A stretch of 45,722 bases of DNA from a virus: the IMG/VR virus record IMGVR_UViG_3300003690_000023, positions 1 through 45,722 of that record; one strand, written 5' to 3'. Below are positions 41,211 through 45,722 of this stretch, piece by piece. The position numbers were made by a program, and so were the translations under genes. Position 1 is the stretch's first letter, and every line of letters starts with the position of its first letter. The notes under the pieces are model-generated. The model had not been told where the DNA came from and searched no databases. It saw nothing but the letters and a program-made list of their open reading frames with translations.

Positions 41211-41436
41211 ACAATTCCTTTGGCTTGCGTGTGCTCGCCTGCCCCCATTCTACGTCGGATAGCTCACGCCCTATCGCCTCCTCTAGGAGGGTCCGACATT
41301 GTTGTTCATCCCACCCATTCATGTTTTGCAGCGTGCTAAAATAGCTAGTCATGAAAAGGCGATCATCAGGCCACGCCTCGGCTAGTAGACTGCGGGCGTG
41401 CCGAATCCTACCCTTGTACCATCCTCTTGTGCTCAC
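41203..41436 (-). CDS. hypothetical protein (77 aa)
   Basis: A 77-aa protein from GTG 41436, which has AGGAGG at 6 nt; a GTG at 41451 is a less likely start. It is mostly helical (RIRHARSLLAEAW, CRTLLEEAIGREL), with a W-rich N-terminus. No family recognised. Its stop overlaps the next gene by 8 nt. Confidence 0.5.
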   Translation of the reverse strand: MSTRGWYKGRIRHARSLLAEAWPDDRLFMTSYFSTLQNMNGWDEQQCRTLLEEAIGRELSDVEWGQASTRKPKELYE

Positions 41437-41447
41437 CCATCCTCCTG

Positions 41448-41663
41448 TCACCTTACGATTGCGTACTCACATGCAACCCTGAGGAGATTGTCGTAGTCGC
41501 CGCTCGTACTCTCCTCGATGTACTTGTCGACGTGCCCCTGCGGGCAACCCATACGAGTCAGTGCGTCGGACACCTTGCCCATGATGGCCCATGCGTTACC
41601 GTCTACACCGGTAAGCCTGACCTTAGGCCGCAACTGCCCGTTGTGCTTTGCCTCAGTCATCAT
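41448..41663 (-). CDS. conserved small phage protein
   Basis: A 71-aa protein with VRLTGVDGNAWAIMGKV and STSGDYDNLLRVAC, a pattern I recognise as a short conserved hypothetical family of phages and prophages. No known function. AGAGGG precedes a double ATG (41663 and 41660). It overlaps the end of the upstream Cys-rich gene. Confidence 0.6.
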   Translation of the reverse strand: MMTEAKHNGQLRPKVRLTGVDGNAWAIMGKVSDALTRMGCPQGHVDKYIEESTSGDYDNLLRVACEYAIVR

Positions 41664-42444
41664 CCCTCTTCCTCCTCATACGCAGGCCAAGGGATTTCTT
41701 ATCGTGGTTAAAGAACCCCACTGCTATTGGCCCTGGTTGTTGAGGGTCACACCATCCACAGTCATTGCAGATAACAGGCATGTCCCTATCCTCGGTCAGC
41801 ATGGCGGGGCATACGCTAATCGGCTCCCCACCTGGCGTCACGTTACCCTTACGTGGGGCATCCCACGCCAGGACTACGCTTGCCCTCCACCCCTGGGCTA
41901 CCGCTTCATCCACTTCGGATAGCGTGTCGCAGCTCGCTAACAATTGATCCTTGTACGCTGGCCTGTCACGCCAGCCATGTGTGTATCCCAATACACCGTC
42001 CAGCCCCTCGGCCTTCACCTCCTCCCTCAGTGCCCTGAGGTTGTCTACTGGCACGTCACCCGGATCACCCAATGCACCTACCCTCACAAACCGCAGGCGT
42101 GAGCGCCTTGGCCCTATCTTGCAACTCGTAGAGTCCAGTGCCTTACGTAGGCTGTACCTACGGCTAGGCTCTTGGTTCCGTTTAGCTTGTGCCCTGTCCA
42201 TTGATGATGCAGCCATGCTTGGCGTGCCTTGCCAGGCATAGCACCTCGGCCCATCGGGGTCGCCACCCTCTACCACTGGCCTCATGCGACAGCCTACTGC
42301 TACGCACGTTGCCATTGACTCGAGCTTGGTTGCCCCAACGTAGCCCGCCGGTATCCCCATTACCTTGCTGTAATGCAGGGTCCCGTCCTTATGCTGGGTC
42401 GCCACATTCTTCTGTGCCACCCAACGTATTGTCACGTTGTTCAT
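41653..42444 (-). CDS. conserved Cys-rich phage protein
   Basis: A 263-aa protein with several cysteine clusters (CVAVGCRMRP, CYAW, CPAML and CNDCGWCDP), likely metal binding. GALGDPGDVP and GYTHGW lie in the middle, a pattern that looks like a conserved phage family without known function. The start is ATG 42444, 8 nt after AGGGGTGA; both lie within the second copy of the 52-bp repeat. The last 11 nt overlap the next gene. The function could be enzymatic, but no known radical-SAM CxxxCxxC motif is seen. Confidence 0.6.
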   Translation of the reverse strand: MNNVTIRWVAQKNVATQHKDGTLHYSKVMGIPAGYVGATKLESMATCVAVGCRMRPVVEGGDPDGPRCYAWQGTPSMAASSMDRAQAKRNQEPSRRYSLRKALDSTSCKIGPRRSRLRFVRVGALGDPGDVPVDNLRALREEVKAEGLDGVLGYTHGWRDRPAYKDQLLASCDTLSEVDEAVAQGWRASVVLAWDAPRKGNVTPGGEPISVCPAMLTEDRDMPVICNDCGWCDPQQPGPIAVGFFNHDKKSLGLRMRRKRDDD

Positions 42445-42531
42445 ACCAATCACCCCTGATTGTGCTATCCCTCCTCCTCATTGTCACGTTGTTCATACCA
42501 ATCACCCCTGATTGTGCTATCCCTCCTCCTC
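42428..42531. repeat. 52-bp perfect tandem duplication at a gene boundary
   Basis: Two identical 52-nt units lie head to tail at 42428-42479 and 42480-42531. Read on the minus strand, each unit has the end of the 42517 gene (GAGGAGGAGGGATAG), an AGGGGTGA ribosome site and an ATG. The real Cys-rich gene uses the ATG in the downstream copy (42444). The upstream copy keeps a second ATG at 42496 that opens a 35-codon decoy frame. A recent duplication is the simplest explanation, because the copies are identical. Confidence 0.9.
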
Positions 42532-42693
42532 GTTCCGCGTTTCAATTGTCATCGCCAAGTGCAGCCTGATTGCTGCCTCATGGTTCCGGCCTTCACCTTT
42601 CAGAGTAGCCGCATGCCGTGCAATATCAGCCGCCTCCGGGTCCTCAATAACGAACGTCTTTGAACCGTAGATAACGGTTTGTCCGTTTGCCAT
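42517..42693 (-). CDS. small hypothetical protein (58 aa)
   Basis: A 58-aa protein from ATG 42693 behind GGAGGAAGGG; a longer frame upstream has no ribosome site. It begins MANGQTVIYGSKTFVIED, followed by a helix (ADIARHAATLKGEGRNHEAA). Its stop lies inside the first repeat unit, in a GAGGAGGAGGGATAG stretch. Function unknown. Confidence 0.55.
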   Translation of the reverse strand: MANGQTVIYGSKTFVIEDPEAADIARHAATLKGEGRNHEAAIRLHLAMTIETRNEEEG

Positions 42694-42850
42694 TACCCTT
42701 CCTCCTTTGAAAGCGGGCAGTTCATAGGCGTACCCAGGCCTTGCAGAGGACAACACTCTGCTACGTGGCTTGTTGTTCTACCGGGAGGGGCGACCTTGCA
42801 AGGGTCACCACTAACCGGACCGTCTATGCTGCGACGGGAAAGAAGCGAGG
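42694..42850 (-). other. intergenic region with hairpins
   Basis: 157 nt without a clear gene. On the minus strand it shows GCAGAG/CTCTGC with a 7-nt loop and GGTGACC/GGTCGCC around CTTGCAA, plus one arm of the 19-bp inverted repeat. A frame that ends in the GGGTAATGG overlap of the next gene is open throughout but has no good start, so a small coupled gene cannot be ruled out. Confidence 0.4.
42768..42786 (+). repeat. 19-bp inverted repeat, left arm
   Basis: GCTTGTTGTTCTACCGGGA occurs here and, reverse-complemented without mismatch, at 43697-43715. The two arms enclose the DUF932-like gene (42851-43660), 910 bp apart. They could be terminal repeats of a mobile segment or pairing arms in the message. 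Confidence 0.85.
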
Positions 42851-43660
42851 CTAGGAAGCCAACGCTTGCTCTTTGGCAAAGGCGTGGACCCCACCGTGAG
42901 CAGTGAATGTGTTCACATTGGAACCAATCTTAACCGCTTCGGTGAGGTGATTGCTGTACTCCCAGAACGTATCCCCTCTGAACACTTCGTCAGTGGGGCT
43001 ATCAATCTGGCGGTACACCTCGTTCGCTTGTGTTGACGTGAGGATATCACGGTACTGAGCAAGGCCGGTCAGCTCCGCCATCCTATCCCGCTTCAGCGGA
43101 ACACTTTGGAAAAGCTCAACGTCCTCATCAATCACTTCCCACTGCCCTTCGGCTGTGTTCAGGGCCAGCTCAACCTCATGGCCGAGGTGACTAAGGACGT
43201 TGGTCGTGTTCTTCTTCAGTACCCAAATGGCATCGCCGCCACCCGCACTCATGATAAGGTTTTCACAAATGAATACCCGTTTTGCGAACACTACTTGATT
43301 GCTCATCTCCTGAACAATTGAATTGCGAAACGCAATCACCTTGCTACGGTGGTCATCCGCCACATCATCCGCTACACCCCACCTAATGCCCTCCTTTGCT
43401 TCCAGTACGTATATGCCAAACAAAGCATCTTGCTTTTTGTTAAGGGCAAGGTGCGTCTCAGCAATGTCGTACTTGCCACCCAACACCTTGCGGGTGCGGT
43501 GGGCAATCGTGTCAGCAAAGTAGTCAAAGGGTACGGGATGGTGGCGGGTTGATCCCTCAAGGGGTAGCGGCAATACCCCACCATAACGGGGGTTGTGCAA
43601 CGCCCTAAGGTAATCGATCGTTACCATCGATCCGCCATTGTCTAAGCAAATTCTACTCAT
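42851..43660 (-). CDS. DUF932-like phage/plasmid protein
   Basis: A 269-aa protein, start at ATG 43660 behind GGAGG; upstream ATGs lack a ribosome site. The central block RNSIVQEMSNQ, VFICENLIMS and NTTNVLSHLGHEVELAL (about residues 110-165) fits the DUF932 pattern (RNS, then FVCxNL, then a conserved K/H-T). Function of this family is not established; it is common in phages and plasmids. The gene is flanked by a 19-bp inverted repeat and a leader with a GTGGCA/TGCCAC hairpin (43680-43695), so it may be an independent unit. Confidence 0.68.
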   Translation of the reverse strand: MSRICLDNGGSMVTIDYLRALHNPRYGGVLPLPLEGSTRHHPVPFDYFADTIAHRTRKVLGGKYDIAETHLALNKKQDALFGIYVLEAKEGIRWGVADDVADDHRSKVIAFRNSIVQEMSNQVVFAKRVFICENLIMSAGGGDAIWVLKKNTTNVLSHLGHEVELALNTAEGQWEVIDEDVELFQSVPLKRDRMAELTGLAQYRDILTSTQANEVYRQIDSPTDEVFRGDTFWEYSNHLTEAVKIGSNVNTFTAHGGVHAFAKEQALAS

Positions 43661-43696
43661 GTTGTCCTCCGTTGGGCGTGGCATAATTGCCACACA

Positions 43697-43715
43697 TCCC
43701 GGTAGAACAACAAGC
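43697..43715 (-). repeat. 19-bp inverted repeat, right arm
   Basis: Reverse complement of 42768-42786, without mismatch, between the DUF932-like gene and the basic protein gene. Just downstream on the minus strand is a GTGGCA-ATTA-TGCCAC hairpin that precedes the GGAGG of the DUF932-like gene, so this may be a control leader. Confidence 0.85.
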
Positions 43716-43767
43716 TCTGTCTATCCGCTTCGGGCGCACTGTCGGTAGGCTGTAGCAGAATGGGGAA

Positions 43768-44235
43768 TTATTTCCCTTGCATTCTCGCAAGGTAGATCGT
43801 TGTCTCGATCGCCTTGCGCTTTTCTGCTATCTCGTTCGCAATCTTTATCTGTGCCCGTACTTCGGCACGGTATATTGCTTCCTCGAGATCCATTTGCTCT
43901 TCTTCTGGTGTCCGATCGTCGGAGTAGTAAAGCTCCCATTGATCCGTACCAAAGAAACGTCGCGCATCAATTCCGTCGTGCATTCCTGCTAGAAAGAATT
44001 GATTGTCAGGACTACGCCCGAACCTAACGCGGCTAGCATTGACGACCGGGCCACGATAATCTGACAGGTAAACCGTGCGCACGTCGCGCTTGCGGTCTAT
44101 CTCTCTGTCTCTCTTAACCCGGTCTATTGCCAGCGAACGGTCTAACGGGTGGAGCATACCAGCACAGGCAAGCCTACGCTTTGACGCCCGTCGTCGCCGC
44201 CGTTCGCTTCTAGTTGCACCACCACGTCTAGCCAT
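43768..44235 (-). CDS. basic hypothetical protein (155 aa), first early minus-strand gene
   Basis: A 155-aa protein. Residues 1-25 are very Arg-rich (RSERRRRRASKRRL), residues 30-90 mixed alpha/beta, and residues 105-150 a charged coiled coil (EEEQMDLEEAIYRAEVRAQI). GGAGAG precedes the ATG at 8 nt. It is the first gene behind the leftward promoter, where host-takeover proteins usually lie. An RNA- or DNA-binding role for the Arg-rich head is likely but unproven. Confidence 0.55.
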   Translation of the reverse strand: MARRGGATRSERRRRRASKRRLACAGMLHPLDRSLAIDRVKRDREIDRKRDVRTVYLSDYRGPVVNASRVRFGRSPDNQFFLAGMHDGIDARRFFGTDQWELYYSDDRTPEEEQMDLEEAIYRAEVRAQIKIANEIAEKRKAIETTIYLARMQGK

Positions 44236-44327
44236 TACGCTAACTCTCCGATGCTACAACCTACCGACAGTCCGCCCGAAGACGGCGGAACCTGACACGG
44301 TGTGTGTCGGTCCCTATCTGGACTGTC

Positions 44328-44355
44328 AATCTAATCACCCGTCAAAGCCTGTCAA
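44328..44355 (-). promoter_or_regulatory. leftward sigma70-like early promoter
   Basis: TTGACA (44355-44350) and TAGATT (44333-44328) are separated by 16 nt on the minus strand. Three more TTGAC-type boxes (44363-44358, 44345-44340 and 44329-44324) surround it. Their regular clustering may be a set of protein-binding sites. It would drive the 43768 gene and the whole replication block. Confidence 0.5.
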
Positions 44356-44596
44356 GGTGTCAATGTGTCCTTTGTCTTATTTAGTTTTGCAATCGGCACA
44401 CTGCCCCACAATTTTCGCACGAGATAGCTACTCGATCGGACCCCCCCGATCCCGGCCAGGTGGGCGCGGCGCGGGCATTTTGCGCATAGGCTAGGCACCC
44501 GTGCGCAAGGCGTGCGATCGACTGTCGACCGGCTCGGCACGGGGCCAGGCCGTCGCCTTCTCTTTGTCACGTCTTTGTCATATTTTCGTGGACGTA

Positions 44597-44624
44597 TTGA
44601 CAGGGCCCTGTGTTGGGGTATGTT
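44597..44624 (+). promoter_or_regulatory. rightward sigma70-like early promoter
   Basis: A perfect TTGACA (44597-44602) is followed after 16 nt by TATGTT (44619-44624), a 4/6 match to the -10. Transcription would start near 44631, about 38 nt before the ATG at 44669, and the leader would carry the CCGGT/ACCGG stem. This is the best promoter match in the window. Confidence 0.65.
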
Positions 44625-44668
44625 CGTGGCGACCGGTAATTTCACCGGCGATTGAAAGGACAACGAAA

Positions 44669-45166
44669 ATGGCAATCTTCACAGGAACCGATTGGAATGA
44701 CGACAGGCTCAGTGGAACGGGATCGATCATCGACCTAACGCAAGGGGAGGTAATGGTGCTGGGCCACGGCCTGAACATGGTGGTTAATAGGTACATTGCA
44801 TTGGAGGACATGTTCGCTTCGGGACATACGGCCGACGAGATCGTCACGGCTTCGGGTGGTTTGCTGCAGCACGGGCGGACCGGGCAAATGCACGAGATAG
44901 TGACCATGGCGAATGCCGATAACATCGACCGCCTTGCAAGGGTCCTGGAACAGGTATCCGAAGCGATCTCTGCCCTGAATGCCGGCGCGAATCTTGACGT
45001 GGTAACGGCGGACAGTGTTAGCGACGGCGAACGTATTGACCTAACACGCGAGGCGAACGAGGCGTGCCCGGTCTGCACTGACCAGGATGACCATGAACTG
45101 ACGCAAGGTACCGGCTGTGCCGAGTGTGATTGGACTGGCATTGCCCTGACAGATGCGATCATTTAA
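44669..45166 (+). CDS. early protein with C-terminal zinc ribbon
   Basis: A 165-aa acidic protein starting at ATG 44669 after AAAGGA. Residues 1-110 are helical and unrecognised. The C-terminus has Cys133-x2-Cys136 and Cys150-x2-Cys153 (CPVC, CAEC), a zinc-ribbon. It is the first gene behind the rightward early promoter, a typical place for a host-takeover or regulatory protein; it could target host transcription, but nothing shows which step. Confidence 0.65.
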   Translation: MAIFTGTDWNDDRLSGTGSIIDLTQGEVMVLGHGLNMVVNRYIALEDMFASGHTADEIVTASGGLLQHGRTGQMHEIVTMANADNIDRLARVLEQVSEAISALNAGANLDVVTADSVSDGERIDLTREANEACPVCTDQDDHELTQGTGCAECDWTGIALTDAII

Positions 45167-45189
45167 CGGACAGAACAAAGGAGAATGAC

Positions 45190-45522
45190 ATGGCAGACGA
45201 TAGACAGGTAGAGACGCACGAAGGCATTTGCAAAGCCTTGAAAGAGTTAGCATCCACGCTTAAGAGCCTGGAACAGGTAGTGGGTGTTGGCATGGCCGGT
45301 TGGGGCCTGGACGTGCCGAAGGTGGATGAGTTGATCGGCAAGGGGATGATGGAGAAGACGTACCGTGTCAACGACGTCCTGGCCGACATGGTCCAGACAT
45401 GGACCACGGGTGTCTTGGTGCCGAAGGCCGGAGCCCTTCATGAGGAAGCGGTTTGGGAATTGGATAGAGAATGCAATCTGGCGATTGCTTCTGACGAACA
45501 TGCCGAAGGATCCCTGTATTAG
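45190..45522 (+). CDS. early hypothetical protein (110 aa)
   Basis: A 110-aa acidic helical protein, start at ATG 45190 behind AAAGGAG. A long N-terminal helix (HEGICKALKELASTLKSL) and a Trp/Gly-containing middle, no cysteine motif. It is the last gene of the rightward early transcript, 23 nt after the zinc-ribbon gene and 27 nt before the terminator stem. Unknown function. Confidence 0.62.
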   Translation: MADDRQVETHEGICKALKELASTLKSLEQVVGVGMAGWGLDVPKVDELIGKGMMEKTYRVNDVLADMVQTWTTGVLVPKAGALHEEAVWELDRECNLAIASDEHAEGSLY

Positions 45523-45549
45523 AACCCGCCCATAGTCCCGCCTTGACAG

Positions 45550-45579
45550 GCCCGGTAGCGTCCCGCTATCGGGCTTTTT
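45550..45579 (+). terminator. strong intrinsic terminator
   Basis: GCCCGGTAGCG pairs with CGCTATCGGGC (one G-T pair) around a 3-nt TCC loop, followed by five T (45575-45579). It ends the rightward early transcript after the 45190 gene. It is the best terminator in the window. Confidence 0.88.
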
Positions 45580-45722
45580 CTTTGCCCACCGTACCGACAC
45601 AGCCCGAAGCCTGCGCAGGCCGTCCTAGCCTGTCCTGCGAACACTGAACGTCTACAGCTGGACGCGGCCTGGCAGTGGACCGTCGTCGACACTGAACGTG
45701 GGGCGTGTGATCCGCGCTGAAT
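45580..45722. other. right-end non-coding segment
   Basis: 143 nt without a gene. It holds a 12-bp palindrome, GCCTGCGCAGGC (45609-45620), and two copies of ACACTGAACGT (45641-45651 and 45689-45699), 48 bp apart. If the molecule is circular or terminally redundant, this would join the non-coding 1-618, making a gene-poor region of about 760 nt. I found no overlap of the last and first bases. Confidence 0.5.

Larger units (their letters stand above)
44236..44668. promoter_or_regulatory. divergent early control region
   Basis: 433 nt with no gene of its own between the leftward and rightward early genes. The left part holds four TTGAC-type boxes and two leader hairpins (GACAC/GTGTC and CCGCC/GGCGG); the right part is GC-rich and holds a good rightward promoter with a CCGGT/ACCGG stem near the start of the message. 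It looks like the early transcription switch and might hold a replication origin, though no AT-rich unwinding tract is evident. Confidence 0.55.

Noticed and set aside
42694-42850. small gene in the gap before the 58-aa gene
   Set aside because: A minus-strand frame ends in a GGGTAATGG overlap and reads well near its end, but it has no start codon with a ribosome site and continues into the upstream gene.

Overview
The window reads as the (near-)complete genome of a virulent, short-tailed (podovirus-like) bacteriophage. The evidence is a packaging and head block (small and large terminase, portal, scaffold, major capsid), a P22/T7-type tail nozzle with no tape measure or tail-tube genes, two very large virion proteins, a lysis block, and an oppositely transcribed replication and recombination block. 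Gene density is high, stop/start overlaps (TAATG, ATGA, TGATG) are common, and most starts follow an AGGAGG-like Shine-Dalgarno site, so the host is a bacterium with ordinary translation. I see no integrase, repressor, DNA polymerase, RNA polymerase or tRNA. The host cannot be named from the sequence.

Layout. 1-618: hairpin, candidate sigma70-type promoter and a roughly 520-nt leader with doubtful short reading frames. 619-20104 (+): a virion protein, terminases, three disordered proteins, portal, scaffold, capsid, two beta-rich head proteins, adaptor, nozzle, beta-helix spike, fibre-like protein and two coiled-coil proteins thought to be ejected. 20106-29186 (+): one gene of 3,026 codons. 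29239-30123 (+): small accessory virion genes. 30148-32225 (+): lysis block (glycosidase-like TIM-barrel lysin, one-helix holin candidate, lipoprotein-like gene with a second membrane protein nested in another frame) and two small genes. The late block meets the early block tail to tail at 32222-32225, the two stop codons overlapping.

32222-44235 (-): about 24 genes, read right to left: a basic protein, a DUF932-like protein, small conserved phage proteins, a CCHC zinc-knuckle protein, a zinc ribbon and a small cytosine-methyltransferase-like protein, an RHH protein, a Cas4-like Fe-S nuclease, a protein that may be its annealing partner, a histone-H1-like (Hc1) peptide, SSB, a winged-helix protein, a DnaB-type helicase and a RusA-type resolvase. 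44236-44668 is a divergent control region with sigma70-like promoters on both strands. 44669-45522 (+) holds two early-type genes ending in a strong intrinsic terminator. The right end is non-coding with small repeats.

How it fits together (inference): host RNA polymerase starts from 44.3-44.6 kb in both directions. The minus-strand block loads a phage helicase on a replisome whose polymerase comes from the host, and supplies SSB, end-resection and branch resolution, giving concatemers for the terminase. The late block builds the head and short tail. The giant protein and its coiled-coil neighbours are probably packed in the head and ejected. The lysis block then opens the cell. The least explained parts are the giant protein, the three disordered proteins between terminase and portal, the recombination trio around the Cas4-like nuclease, the 19-bp inverted repeat around the DUF932-like gene and the 52-bp tandem duplication at a gene boundary.
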